Position numbers and translations under genes: made by a program
From: Pachypanchax playfairii
Lineage: Eukaryota > Chordata > Actinopteri > Cyprinodontiformes > Aplocheilidae
Length of the DNA stretch: 64,000 bases
NCBI GenBank assembly: GCA_006937955.1
Contig: SSNP01000035.1
Span: 62,001-126,000, forward strand
Direction of reading: 5' to 3'
The notes under the pieces: model-generated
What the model saw: only the letters and a program-made list of their open reading frames with translations
The model's database searches: none
Told to the model about the DNA's origin: nothing
In this document: piece after piece, positions 1 through 11,763 of the stretch
Numbering within the stretch: the stretch's first letter is position 1
Layout: the number at the start of each line of letters is the position of its first letter

Positions 1-3000
1 TAATTTACTCAGTATGAGCAGCTTTGACATGTTTACATTTAGGGACTATAATTCAGGCCTGTGCAATAAATGAACACTATTCCTTTTAGGCTGGCTGTGC
101 CAGAAAAGCACTTTGATGCAAGAGGAAAAAAAACACATAAAAAACAACTTTAAAACAGTATGTTCACATTTTCAGATGGCTTCTTATCAAGACTTAAAAG
201 GCTTTTTTAGCTTGGACAAACACTGTCATCTGGGATGTTTTTTCATCTATCAAAACGTTAGATTTGTATAATAAATGTCCAGCAATGTTTAACTGCAGTC
301 TCTGATTTCCACGTGTAGAATTGTGAAGCATTTATTCCTGTAATGAGCAAATGTCCATTTCACACAGTGTGCCTTATACAGTGGCCTATAGTTTTATCCC
401 GTCAGAGAGATATCTTTGTTTACGGCAGTCTTTTCATCAACAGCTCAGCATGCCTTGTTAGCACAGGCATGAAGCTTCTGTCTATGTGGTTGTTTCCGCC
501 AAACTGAGGTTCAAACAACTACCACAGATGGTAAACTCATGCCATGGGCAACCAGACAAATGAATTTGTTGTGTGTGTAAGACAGATAGGCCGAGGTTTG
601 GGATCTGTCTGTTTTTTTCTTTCTAAAGAAGAGTTTTTTTTCAGCTTTGTATGTCCTTGAGAGAGATGGTCCTGAGGACAAAAAAGGAAAAGATTCATGA
701 GGCTGGTGACCTCATGCCAGGTACACCCCCCAGGGAATAGTAAACGAAGTCTCGCCAGTTGACTCAGGCCACGATAACATCAAGGTTCATGTTTGAGCCT
801 TTCAGTCAATGCCACAGCCTGAGGGACTGGTAAAAAAAAATAAAAAATAAGGAAGGAAAAGAACAGCAAAAACATACTGGCACCATTCTCGGGGTTTTAG
901 TTAAAAGTAATAAAATCAGAAGATTAGTGTGTTGAACACACAGCTAGGGGTGTTTTGCTTTTATTACAGAACTTTTGCTATATTAGTTGTACCATTTAAA
1001 GTTTCAAATTTAATACATTTAAATTGAGTTACTTAAAAATAATTATTTAAAAATAAAGTAATTAAATGACTAGTCAATTTACAAAAAGTGTGTATTGTTT
1101 ATTCAATGACCTGATGATGAAATTTGAAAATGCAGGCTTAAAGTGCACCTGACACAGATTGAAATTACTAACTTTTTAAGCACATCAAACAAATCCTGTT
1201 TTAATTTCACAATAAGACTAAATGACACATATTTAATTTCATGCTTTATAGAATCCACATAACTGTAATTACAAAAGAAAATAGCTTGACTGATGTTTTG
1301 TCTCTAATCTAAGAAGCTATTCAGTTCTGTCCTAAAGTGTATTTCCAAATAAAAATAGTTTACCTTTACAACAAAACCTTTATAGTCAGAAGGAGGTGCT
1401 TTTTATGCAACCCAAGTAGTTCACAGTCTGTAGGGGAAACTAAAAAAGAAAGTTCTGGAAGCACGAGATACAACAAAAGAGTCTCAGACCCTGATGTTTA
1501 CTGTTTAAATCCACCTGCATCTGAAGGATGCAGAACTCTTATTTGTACGCAAATTTCAAGCAAGCCACAAAGGAAAAATGTACAATTTTGTGCAAAACAT
1601 GTCAATTCAGGCTTTTTTTGTCATGTTTTATACTTTTATTGTGGCTCTAACATCCTATATGATAGCTGGGAGATTGAAAAGCCCACAGGTGACAAGAATG
1701 TTAATGACCCGCATGTTGGCCAGGTGGGTAATGGACAAAATGTCATGGCACTAATTACCCCGGAAGATAATAAAGGAATGATATGCAACCTTGCAAAACT
1801 AGCAGCAGTAACAGTCACAACCAAAACTGAAAGACTGACTAAGCTTCAGCTAATAAATCACTCTATTTCTAGTGTAAGTTGTAAAAATACTGTAAATACA
1901 TAATCAAATTCCTGTTATTGTTAATATTTTAAAATGAGTTAATCAGTGATGGTAAACAAGAACTTGATTTGCTCCCAAAGTAGTCACAAAGGATATTTTG
2001 TTGTTACACATGCACAAATTTTGTCAGGATAACACGGAACATATAAGCCACAGGAAAAAAAAGAATACTTTATACTTTAGTGAAGGATCAGTTGACATAT
2101 TCTCATAGCAAGTATGAACTTTAAATACTCTGGAGTAAGTGGAAACTGAGAAAGATAAATTAAATCTATTTAAAAGAACAAACAAGTTCAGTTTCTTTCT
2201 ACTTTAGGAATATTTTTTATTAATATAATGACAACATGAATTATAGAGAGTAAATACAGAAATATTATGGTAAAAAAAGATACAAGTATAAACATGAAGT
2301 GGGAACCCTGTGTTTGCATCCACATCTGGGATTTTCAATTTTTATATCTTGAGTTTATTTAAATCTTTTTGTAATTCACTTGTCCGCATGTTAGAATAAT
2401 CTGATCATTTAAAATGTATATTAAACAACCAGATTTAGAACAATACTACAATAAATGAGAATGAGTTTGTATTTCATAAATTACACTGAGTACAAAATGT
2501 CACACAGCTACAAAGAAAATATTTATCTTTCTTAATTTTTAAGTGCTCATTAAGTCTGGTATTGTTTGGTTGTAAAAAGGCTAGTGTTGTAGCTTTATTT
2601 GATTTACAGTAATTAAACATAATAGCTCCAGTGAGAATTCTAATCTCTATTTTAGGAAAAAAAAAATTCTGACTTTTTGTGCAAAATTGTTGTATTGTTA
2701 ATTTGCTGGAAATATGAAACATGCAGGGCATGCAGGATGTAAAAATAATATTAAATCCATCCCAAAACCTGCAGGAATAACTGTTTTTAGTCAGAATGTA
2801 ATAACATAGAGGTTCTTTCTATTTATTTGTATATTTGTTTTGATTTTGTTTTGCATTTTCACTATTAGGTCGCTGTAACTGTGAAAAGAACATTGTCTGC
2901 TTACATCACTGTTTTGGAATGAAGGATTGTTTTTAATTAAAAAATAAAACTCATCAATTTCTAAATCGATTTGTTTTTCATTGGAAAATTGATGAGCACC

Positions 3001-3306
3001 TATTTTATTCAATAAATTGTTTTAAATTTCTACTTTTTCCAGCTCCATCAATAAAACGATTTGCTGCTTTTCATTTCAGCTGTAATAAACAAAATAGGTA
3101 TGGGCACTAGTCATGTGATAAAACACATAAAAGGTGGCACATGGTTTTCTCCCGCTGTTTCAGATGGTTTCAATTAAGAGTTGAGAGATGGATGCAGGAG
3201 CCAGATGCTGTGTAATGAGCGTGGATCACTAAGGAGGCCTGTGTGACAGGTGACGAAGCTGGTTAGAGGACACCGAGCACTGATGGTGAGGTCAGCACTG
3301 ACTTAC
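1..3306 (-). other. luzp2: luzp2 intron 4, partial
   Basis: This sequence follows the exon 4 donor in the direction of transcription and runs off the left edge. I looked for the next exon, expected to encode a sequence like INFLKTEVERKSKM, and did not find it. The tract is AT-rich. It contains an unusually long stop-free frame on the plus strand (1337-1903) that opens with GTG and matches nothing I know. A slightly GC-richer patch near 660-830 has no recognisable content. No RNA gene or complete transposon was seen. Confidence 0.8.
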
Positions 3307-3388
3307 CGTGGCCTGCTGCTTTTCAGCTCTCTCATTTGCCTCGTCCAGCTGCTTCTGCAGGGCTGCCTGGAGGGACTTCATCTCCTCT
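3307..3388 (-). CDS. luzp2: luzp2 exon 4 (coiled-coil segment)
   Basis: This is an internal coding exon of leucine zipper protein 2, a presumed secreted or luminal coiled-coil protein of poorly known function. Read on the minus strand, a pyrimidine-rich acceptor ending TTGACAG precedes the exon and a strong donor GTAAGT (plus 3301-3306) follows it. The 82 bases supply the last base of a split Arg codon and then 27 codons starting EEMKSLQAALQKQLDEANER and ending EKQQAT. Human LUZP2, as I recall it, has REEMKSLQEALQNQL at this place, so the match is close. The exon starts in phase 2 and ends in phase 0, which joins exactly to exon 3. The residues are Glu/Lys/Gln/Leu-rich with no Pro or Gly, as expected for a coiled coil. 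The overlapping plus-strand frame at 3250-3558 is only antisense shadow. The following exon, which should begin near INFLKTE, is not found in the 3.3 kb left of here. Confidence 0.93.
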
Positions 3389-3663
3389 CTGTCAAGTGGC
3401 AGGGAAGTGAGAAACACCCTGTTAGCACATCCTTCTCACACTCTCGACGGTCTTTACTGCTCCACCACACAATGGCTTTCTTGAGTATACTGCTTTTAGG
3501 AGACAAACTGGTTTGTGTACAGGTAATACAGGACCACCGTTTTTCCACTGAGACATAACATATCATGTTTCAGATAATTCCATGGTGTTTACAAGGTTTC
3601 AACACAAAACCTAAACAAAGCAAAACAAACCACTCATCAGATTTCTATCTATATCTAGGGGTT

Positions 3664-3800
3664 ACTTGACCATGCAATTGGTTAGTACTGCTGTCTTGCA
3701 GCAAGAGCGTTGGTGGTTCAACTCCCAACACTGTGTTCTCCCTGGCTCTCTGATGGACTGGTGACATGTCCATGGTATACCCCAACTCCTGCCCACCCCC
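3664..3800 (+). repeat. tRNA-headed short interspersed repeat, copy 1 (internally deleted)
   Basis: The left part has the tRNA-like head seen in the other copies: a stretch like TTGGTTAGTACTGCTGTCTT, then GCAGCAAGAGC, then a box-B-like GGTTCAACTCCCA. It passes directly into the family's right part (GGACTGGTGACATGTCCATGG, followed by the CCCCAACTCCTGCC end), so the middle is missing. The resemblance to the copies at 21.6 and 53.4 kb is plain by eye. The family is a common teleost short repeat with an L2/CR1-like right half; that class assignment is from memory. Confidence 0.65.
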
Positions 3801-3886
3801 CAACCCTGCTATAGAATTATTTATTATTTTAATTAAAAATGTTCCAATACATACCATTTTTCTTGTCCTAAATAATTTGTTCTTAA

Positions 3887-4529
3887 TAGGGCTGGGACTC
3901 AATTAAAAAATTTAATCTAATTAATTAGAGGCTTTGTAATTAATTTAAAAAAATTAATCTCATTTTAATCGCATTTAAATATTTGACCTGAGAACAGTGA
4001 GGATTTTTTTCAAATGGATTTTTAATATACCACTGAATCATGACTGAATACACATAAGCTTAAGCAACAAAATATTGTTTATTTTGTTCAACCAAGTCCA
4101 ACAGACCAGTGCATTAAGTGTAGAAAATGTCTACACTTGTACTCGGAGTCGGAATAACGTCCACGCTAGCTGCTATATGTTTAGCTTTGAGGTGATACTT
4201 CAGGCCCGATGTGCTGCGGTGATGTACAAATTCCTTGCTGCATAGCTTGCACACAACCATGCTCTTATCCACGCTTCCATCCAGTCATTTTTTATAACAA
4301 AACTTCCCATCCATGGTGCCAACCAAAGCAGTCGCTTCTTTTGTTCATGTTTATGTTATTGTCCTAAATAATGAACATTGGTTGGTGCTCCAGTATAATC
4401 GGTCTGCTGAAACTTGTGAGAGACGTTCCGTAGTGCTTAAATAAGTGCGATTAAAATGCGTTAAAAAATGAACGCGTTATTTTTGTGTAATTAATTATTC
4501 TTTATTAACGCGTTAAAGTCCCGGCCCTA
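3887..4529 (-). mobile_element. hAT-type non-autonomous DNA transposon with 8-bp target duplication
   Basis: The element starts TAGGGCTGGGACT and ends AGTCCCGGCCCTA, so the 13-bp terminal inverted repeats differ at one base. It is flanked on both sides by the same octamer GTTCTTAA (3879-3886 and 4530-4537). An 8-bp duplication is the hallmark of the hAT superfamily. Both subterminal regions are rich in TTAATT and AACGCGTT-type motifs. The interior (4114-4272, minus strand) keeps a BED zinc-finger frame from a ZBED-like hAT transposase, but there is no room for the catalytic region. The 643-bp copy is therefore an internally deleted derivative that would need a transposase supplied in trans. 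The intact duplication and near-perfect ends point to a fairly recent insertion. Confidence 0.9.
4114..4272 (-). pseudogene. BED zinc-finger remnant of a hAT transposase
   Basis: A 52-codon open stretch inside the hAT element reads VDKSMVVCKLCSKEFVHHRS, then TSGLKYHLKAKH, then a Ser/Thr/Pro-containing tail to a stop. The spacing C-x2-C-x15-H-x4-H (Cys8, Cys11, His27, His32 of this stretch) with the STSGLKYHLKAKH signature fits the BED finger of ZBED-like hAT transposases, which binds the transposon ends. A stop lies about seven codons upstream in the same frame. The RNase-H-like catalytic domain and dimerisation region are absent. It is a decayed fragment, not a host gene. Confidence 0.85.
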
Positions 4530-6466
4530 GTTCTTAACTTTTATTTGAGAATTTTCAGCAAAACATTACTCACTCAGCCACTGAGTGAACATGATTTGGA
4601 TCTGTATCAAATATTTCATGGTACCATTCTGCAAATGTAGATTCATGTGGTGTTTGAAAAGCTCTAGTTATTCTATTTCAGCTGTAAGAAAAGAGGTCCT
4701 GCATTCATTATGCTGCTTTTAACATGAATGTTAAATGTTATGCATTAGAATGATATGGCTATTTCTGATGTCAGATGCCACTGTGCTGGGATAACAGCAA
4801 TGCCCAATGAATAATGAATTAGGTAGGATAGTGATGTGGGTCAATGCTTTCAAAGATGCTTATAAAAATCAAACCACGAAAGGCTGCACAGTTAAAATGT
4901 AAATAATGCTCTGTTTACTATTTTTAGGCACGAGTCAAAATCTAAAAGTATAAGACGCAGGGCACAGTCAATTGATGGTGGACTGAAGTGGCAGCACCTT
5001 TCACGATAGTAAAGCAACACTCAGTGTAAGTGTAAAAAAGGTCTCACTGCTCCATAGCAACATATCGTATGTTTTATTTGCCTGTGGTCTTGTCTCTTTA
5101 CATAACTTCAGCATAGCATATCTTTTTCTTTAGAGCTAGCAGCCAACCCTTTTATTCCCATCTATAATCTAAACTACTGTATCCACAGAAACATTTTGCC
5201 ACACAACAAGATCAGTACCATTCAAACTGTCAGAGATGGAACAAAAAGCAGGGGACATATACTGACAAGCTAGTGTAGAGACACAAACGGACAATGAGCA
5301 CATTTTTTTTTTCACAGCAAGTCTAATCATATTTGAGTTAATTGTTAAAACCTAAAACTGTAACACTGTAGCTCGGTGTGTCTCCTCTGTTGGTAAACAT
5401 CTCTGTTGCATTGCAGTTTGTTGCAAAATTATTTTCAGAAAGCAATCAAATCTCTGTTAAAAGTTGTCAAAAATAAATGAGTTGCAATGAATCACCTGTC
5501 TGCATGCACCATGATGGAGTCAGCTAGTAATTGCACTTGGCAGCTGTGGAATTCCAAAGGTGGATTAATAACACCCTGAAAAAACTATGCTTCACAAAAT
5601 GCTAGGTAAGCAACTCCGAGCCAAGCTGCTGCTTTATGCTTTTTAGCTAGATAGCACGTGAGAGCTGCCATGGACTTGTGATGGACTATTGATTGGCTAT
5701 CAAGATACTGCACACGAGAGGCTGGACTTCAATCAGGCTGACATTTTAGAGAGCATGTGAGGCAACAAATGAGTCCTAATCATGAACAGGCTCATTACAC
5801 ACATCATTAATCAGAGAATCCTAACTGGAAAAGCACCTCAGATAAATCCTTTTTTTTCAATCTGCTTGCAAAAATATAAGCTCTAAATCTCCGACGTGCT
5901 TTAAAAAAACAAAGACAGGCTCAATGTTTTAAAACATGTTAGAAAGATTTATATCAACTTATGAACTGTCCACCTTCCTTTTTCTCTACTAACACGGATA
6001 AACAAAACTTTAACCAGCATCAGTGGAAGTAAGTATTCAACAGTTACTTTTCTCTTTCAGTCTTTTAAATAAACATAAATATATATAATTATGTAGCTGT
6101 AACTGTAACTAGAACTTGACCAAAACCATTTTTGCCTTTTAAAAAATCATAAAACTGAGCTAATCTCCATGGAAAGGTATCAATGAATATGTGCTCAGAT
6201 ATTTGATTGCTTACAACTGAGTTATTGAAACAGTTAATCCAAAAAGATACTGAAACTTTGAGACTCTGTTGTTTCAAAGACTCACTTAAACTCAGTAGTG
6301 ACCTCATTTCTAACATTTTTTTGTTTTTGTTTTGTTTTTGCTGAAAACTGATCATCATCAGATTACATGGCAGATGGTTGTATGTTCTTAACGTTTTCAC
6401 GTGAATCATAAGAAATGGGGCCAATTGTTAACTCATGTCTGAATCATGCAAGATGTCCCACTTTAC

Positions 6467-6537
6467 CTCTGTTTGTGGCTGAGCTCCAGAATCCTCTGCA
6501 CATCCTTTTTGGCCACTGATTCATCATTTTTCAATGA
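6467..6537 (-). CDS. luzp2: luzp2 exon 3 (coiled-coil segment)
   Basis: Internal coding exon of luzp2. On the minus strand the acceptor is GTTTTCTTTCAG and the donor is GTAAAG (plus 6461-6466). The 71 bases encode SLKNDESVAKKDVQRILELS then HKQ, plus two bases (AG) of an Arg codon completed by the first base of exon 4. Human LUZP2, from memory, reads SLKNDEQSAKTDVQKLLELG then QKQR here, so most positions are identical or conservative. It starts in phase 0 after the terminal Gln of exon 2 and ends in phase 2. The segment continues the amphipathic heptad pattern with Leu or Ile at core positions and no helix breakers. Exon length, both splice signals and phase all agree, so I regard this as a functional exon, not a pseudogene fragment. 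Confidence 0.93.
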
Positions 6538-9500
6538 CTGAAAGAAAACAGAGGAGAATCTTCTTTTATCTGTTTTTTATTGTATTGTTTTGTCAAGCAA
6601 TGACATAATTCCATAAATGGGAGGATAAAAAAAAAAAATTGGAGAAACAAGAGCGTTGTATATGACATTATTTTTTGTGAAGATGCAAACAAAAGATGAA
6701 GAATGCAGTAAAACAACATAAAACTATATAAATGTTACAAAGTAATAAAATAATGAGCAGCAGATGTGAAATACTATTAATCTACTCTTCCTAAATCCCA
6801 TTGCTTTAACAATCTGTTGATGAATGTCCTAATGAGTGTACATGCAGACGCACAGATTGGGTTCCGTTGGTGCCTAAGCAGATTCCTGATGGGTAATTAG
6901 AAATTAGTGATATATTTGATTGCTCCACAAGCCCTCTGAGATAGATTTGTTTGTTATGAGCTAAACAAAGATGTGTACACTTCAAGGGAAAATCTGGACT
7001 CAAAGTAAGTGTTTCTTTGTGTTTTAAATCAGGCTTTAAGTGGAAATCTGCTGCATTTAACACACTACTGCATGTCAACTTCCTTCCAAATAAATAACAT
7101 GTTGTTAAAATCTAGAAAAAGAAGTGGAGACAAACAGGCAATGCTGGTTAGTAGAACAAAAATTCCATGGTATTAATTTATTTACAAAATTACAATTAGG
7201 GACTTTAGGTTAACTATGTCCATTTTTTAAATTAAATTTCAATAATTTTTTTTTTACTTGGAAAACCTCATTGAGATGACCAACCTCCTTTACAAGAGTG
7301 TTCTGGTCAAGACAGCAGCACACCGAGTTACTGGTCAATACAACAACTAACAAAATTACAAACAAACATAAAAAAAACAAACCTTTCCTTAAATCGTGAA
7401 ATATTTTTTACCTTAAATATTTTGCAGAGAAATCTGACGCACTCAAAATAATTATTCAGTAATACAAGAATAGAAACTACAATAACCTTTTTGCTTTCCT
7501 GGTCTCCAAACCCTTGAGATCCCAGGCTCATTGTGCGTCTATGCAAATTGCTGACCCTCAGAGGCCACGCCCCTCTGTAAATGTCAACTGTAAAAAAAAG
7601 ACTTTTGATCTTTGGTTTTTGTCACACTTCCACCTCTGCCCCCTGCCACTGCCATCTGTTCCCATTCCCTTCATATGGCATTACAGTGGAATAGCAATTA
7701 AATACCTATATTTAGTTTTATGATATTTTTTTTCTTCACTTAAACATACTGAATATTCACTCTATTTTCCATTCTTAGCTGGAGAATCTGCTCTGCCAAT
7801 CCCCCCCCCAAAAAATTAAAAATACAATAAAATTTCAGAAGCTGTCAATAAACATCACAAAAATGCAAAAGTTTATTTAGCCCCAGTCACTAGATTCTAA
7901 TCTCTCCTGGTTTGTGTGAGATTTAAATATTATATATAAAAGATTTAACAGAAATCTAAGTTATAAAAATAACACCTCACAGCTTGTAGGATTAAAAGTG
8001 AGTTGTTGTTATCTTCTTGGGTTCTGATATGACAGAATCCACTACTACTTGTGGAGTTTGTGACTTGTCAGATTAAAACTGTTCAAATGTCATGAGGGCC
8101 AGCTGCACCCTATCAAACAGCTGTAATATATAATTGTGAATTTTCATTTAAGGATATTCTGTTTGTTAATGGACATCTAGCTGTTAATGCCTTTATAAAC
8201 ATGTTGATAAAAACCTTGTTCTGTTTTGAGTTAAAAGAGATTTGACACTGATAAATGTGACATTTTTATATCCAAATCCATATTTCACATTTCAGTCATT
8301 TTTATTTAAAATATTTTTTTAACTGTGCACGCTCCGAAAATGATTCTTGTGGTAACTGTAAAAGGGCAAGTTGAATATAGAAATTTCAGGAAAATCCTTT
8401 TTAAAGATTTATATATTACAGCTTCAACTGATCCACAGAAAGAATGTTCCTCCAAATCAGAGTCAAGTTCCTGCTTGTTCATTTCAGTGAAGAGCAAAGA
8501 AAAAGACCCCATGTTTCACATCTAGATAGTAAATTCTGATTAATATTGTCAATTCTAGTGAAATTAGGGCAACATTAAAGCATGTAGTTCTATTTTTTAA
8601 ATAATCCATCATTAACACAAATCATCAGCAGCTACTTACTAAATCACTGGTGCTTTTGTTGTTAATATGTCTAAAATATATTGTTTATAAATCAAAGACT
8701 GGTGCTAACTGAAAATATTAATCATGATAATGATTAGAAAGCTATTGGAAAGCCTTTCCCTCAGGGTCCTTATGTCATTCTTTACCTGTCCTCAAAATTT
8801 CCTCCATATTAAAAAAAAAAAAAGATTTATTCTGCTAACAGTGAGACAAATAAACCAACAGCAATGAAAATATAACTTCTGTGACATGCTAATGTTATTT
8901 ATCTAGTGAGTAAATAATTTACTGTACAAATACACTTTGATTCTATCACTTAATATAAACAACAAAAAATGCTTTAAACTCATGATATCAGCTTCACATC
9001 ACCACAGCATGTTGTCAAAAACAAATTCTTGTCTCACAAAGTTTAATTATTGGGATCACTGACCTGCACCCTAAAAGGCAACTTGTTAAAAAATACAGCG
9101 CCGGCTGCATTATCTTTTGCAGAAACATGTTATGCTTTCTCTCTTGACTTGGTTTTCTTTTAAAAGCTGATGATGTTCATGGAGATGCTGCTTTCCCCCT
9201 GAAGAACGGATTTGTTCCACTGCACACATTTAGATTTTAACCCTAACTCTGCCCCATCCAACATGCTGTGGAGGGCCCAGGGTTGAGATAGATGCCAACA
9301 TATTTTGCCTGAAGTGAACAGACATCAAAGCCCGTTCCAGGGATGATGGTGGCCAGACTACACGAGCACGTTGACAGAAAACTCAAATACAGATGTAGGA
9401 ATATCATTTTGTTTCACTTTGATGACGATTCTAGTGGAGCACAAATGTTGCCTGAAGCCTAAAAACATAAATGTCCCACACTGATGAAGCTATCACAAAG

Positions 9501-11313
9501 ACTGAGCTTATAGAACAGATGTGTGGAAGAATATTGTTACATCAACCTGTTTGACAGAAATAAATAACAAAAACTATATATCTGGTTGTATTATTTGGCT
9601 TTTGGTGCTCAGATCTTTAATGATGTTGACCTCAAGTGATTAAGAAGTGAGGTCCCGTAACCAGCACCAGGGTAATAGTAATAAATAAAATGTAAATATC
9701 ATTAATCATCATTTACAAGCTACTTGATAAAATGACCAGCATTTGACTGACCCAGAGTTATTTTAGCAACAGAACTGACACTCTTCCAGTTTTCATCTGA
9801 GCATTTTTTCCAAATGTTTAGAGATTTGTTCTACATCCAGCTACAGACTGAGACATTTCCACTTACAGTGGGTTCTCACCTTCTTTGTGATTTTGCCAAG
9901 TGTAGATGTATTTAGTTTCACGTTATATCTGTCTATAAAAGGATAAGAAAAAGTTTTGTCTATTGATGTAGGACATGTCCTTTACTTTCACATGTTGCCA
10001 GGTCTGTTTAAACGCACTGTTACTCAGTCTGTCTATCACTGAACATGTGAAACTGGGTGAACTTTGACTGAAGCTGGAGATGATAAATATGACTTAAACT
10101 AGAAAGCACCCTTGTTACAACACCATTGGTTCATTAGTTAGTTTGTTTTTCTTTCTGTCTTGTGTCTGTGTTTGTGAATTTTAAGAATAAAACAGCAGGT
10201 TTTGCAAGATGGTGCAAGACTTTAAGTACAGATACATAGAAACTTTTTAATGCATTGATTTCTGGAATAGCTACCTCCATTTGCTAATGTAGAAGATCTA
10301 GAGTTTTATATGTCCAACCATCTGAGTGGTTATTAACAAAGTGATGTCTTTGCTAGAATATTTGTGAATTTAATCAGTTTAAACTACCTTAAACAGAAGA
10401 TGGACCCAAAATGCATTTTATTATTTATACAAAACTTATCCACCAACTTTAAAAAGTTGCCTTTTGACTGTTTTTTTAAAAAAAACTTTAAAGTAGTTTT
10501 TGTTTATCCTGAAAAAATAAAGTGACGTTTGTTTCACTAATGAGACAAGCTTGTTTACCTTCTAGACCTGTTTTAGGTTTGTTGTTACATTCCCGTACAG
10601 GATTTGTCACCTTTGGTAGTTGATAGAATCTGTCACAATGCATCATACAAGGAGGGCCTGAACACAGGACTAAGCAGCAGGAGGCAGACAGATGACAGAA
10701 CCCAAAAAACTTTGTTTCAGTAAATGAAAAGCAATGCCACAGCAGGGTATCCAAGAATGAAACATTAAAGAAGCTTGAAATCAGACAAAGGAAGAACACA
10801 AGGCTGACTGACATTAACTTAAAAAAAGATGGAACATCAACAGACATTCAAATAGAGTGCAAAGAAAGGTGGGGTGATTTCACTTATTTATTTATTTTCA
10901 CCAGAGGGTTCATTGGGCAAGAGGATGCAGGTGAGTAAATATGACAAAAGATACTACTTTAAAAATACAATCCCACCTCTGATGAAATATGTCCTAAGAA
11001 TAGCACTTCAGAATACAACCAAGAAACAGAACAATGTAGAAAGACTCATTATGAAATGATTCTTCTTATTTGTTAACATTCCCTATAATTTCTTTATAGA
11101 GCAGCTGCACTTCTAGTAACACATTACATGTGTAACAATTTGAGAAGCACTTCTACATCAAAAATTAATAATCTGCAGTTGCTTCACAGCAGACCTACTG
11201 ACGACAATTAAGATAGATTAAGATGACTAGAAAATTACCTTCAGCTAAAAATTCAGAGCTAAGTAAGACCGCTATTGCTGCTGGATTATAAAGAGAATCA
11301 GTAAATTTCCAAC
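6538..11313 (-). other. luzp2: luzp2 intron 2
   Basis: A 4776-base intron between exons 2 and 3. Its AG acceptor is strong, but its donor (GTTGGA) is weak. It is AT-rich with homopolymer runs. A somewhat GC-richer stretch at about 9060-9370 and another at about 10600-10850 have no recognisable coding content. The 119-residue minus-strand frame over the second stretch is Phe/Leu/Cys/Ser-rich and looks like translated noncoding DNA. No transposon with clear ends was found. Confidence 0.88.
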
Positions 11314-11431
11314 CTGAAGGTTGCCTTTTATGTTGTCCAGTTCCTTTGATGTCTTGGAAAGCTGATGCAAGATGCTGCTTCGTTCACTGAAGACTTCTTT
11401 TAGCTTCTTTTCCAGACCATCGTAGCTTTGT
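11314..11431 (-). CDS. luzp2: luzp2 exon 2 (start of the mature coiled coil)
   Basis: First luzp2 exon visible in the window. On the minus strand the acceptor TCTCTCAACAG is followed by one base completing a split codon and then 39 codons: QSYDGLEKKLKEVFSERSSI, LHQLSKTSKELDNIKGNLQ. Human LUZP2, as I recall it, has RQDYEELEKQLKEVF, ERSTILRQLTKTSRELD and IKVNLQ right after its signal peptide, so orthology is clear. The exon ends in phase 0 at CAG and joins to SLKND of exon 3. The donor is GTTGGA, with T at intron position +3 where A or G is usual, so it is a weak 5' splice site. The preceding exon should end in two bases of a codon (probably Arg, given the human sequence) after a signal peptide. 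I could not find it to the right. Confidence 0.94.
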
Positions 11432-11699
11432 CTGTTGAGAGAGAAGAGATTTCACTATTAAATGCATGCGAGTAGCTGAGAAAAAAAAACAAAAAACGTT
11501 TTTATTAGTACTTAGAAAAGAACAGTGCGTTGTAAAATGTATTAAGAACTACTGTTTAAGCTCTAAACGGTAAAAAGGGAGGTGTATTTATTCTGAGTTC
11601 CAGCAGGATGTAGGACAGAAAACCCTCTGAGCTACTTTATATAAATGCAAATAGCTACAAAATGAATAAACACATTGCTTTATAATTGCAGGTTTGTCT

Positions 11700-11746
<47 letters not shown>

Positions 11747-11763
11747 CGTATATATATATATAT
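11700..11763. repeat. (CA)n/(TA)n compound microsatellite
   Basis: About 13 CA dinucleotides run directly into about 19 TA dinucleotides, interrupted once by a CG step (ATACGTAT). It is a compound simple repeat that is probably length-variable between individuals. Confidence 0.97.

Larger units (their letters stand above)
3389..6466 (-). other. luzp2: luzp2 intron 3
   Basis: A 3078-base intron between exons 3 and 4, with canonical GT and AG ends on the minus strand. It contains one shortened tRNA-headed repeat (about 3664-3800) and one complete hAT-type element (3887-4529). The part from 4538 to 6466 is AT-rich unique-looking sequence without recognisable features. An open frame on the minus strand at 6089-6424 has ordinary intronic composition and matches no family I know. 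Confidence 0.88.

Noticed and set aside
3250..3558. 102-codon plus-strand frame with a membrane-like Leu-rich start
   Set aside because: It is antisense to luzp2 exon 4; the coding strand has correct splice sites, phase and a family match, and this frame opens with GTG.
10488..10847. 119-codon minus-strand frame in luzp2 intron 2
   Set aside because: It has Phe/Ser/Cys-rich composition typical of translated noncoding DNA, no splice context and no recognised domain.
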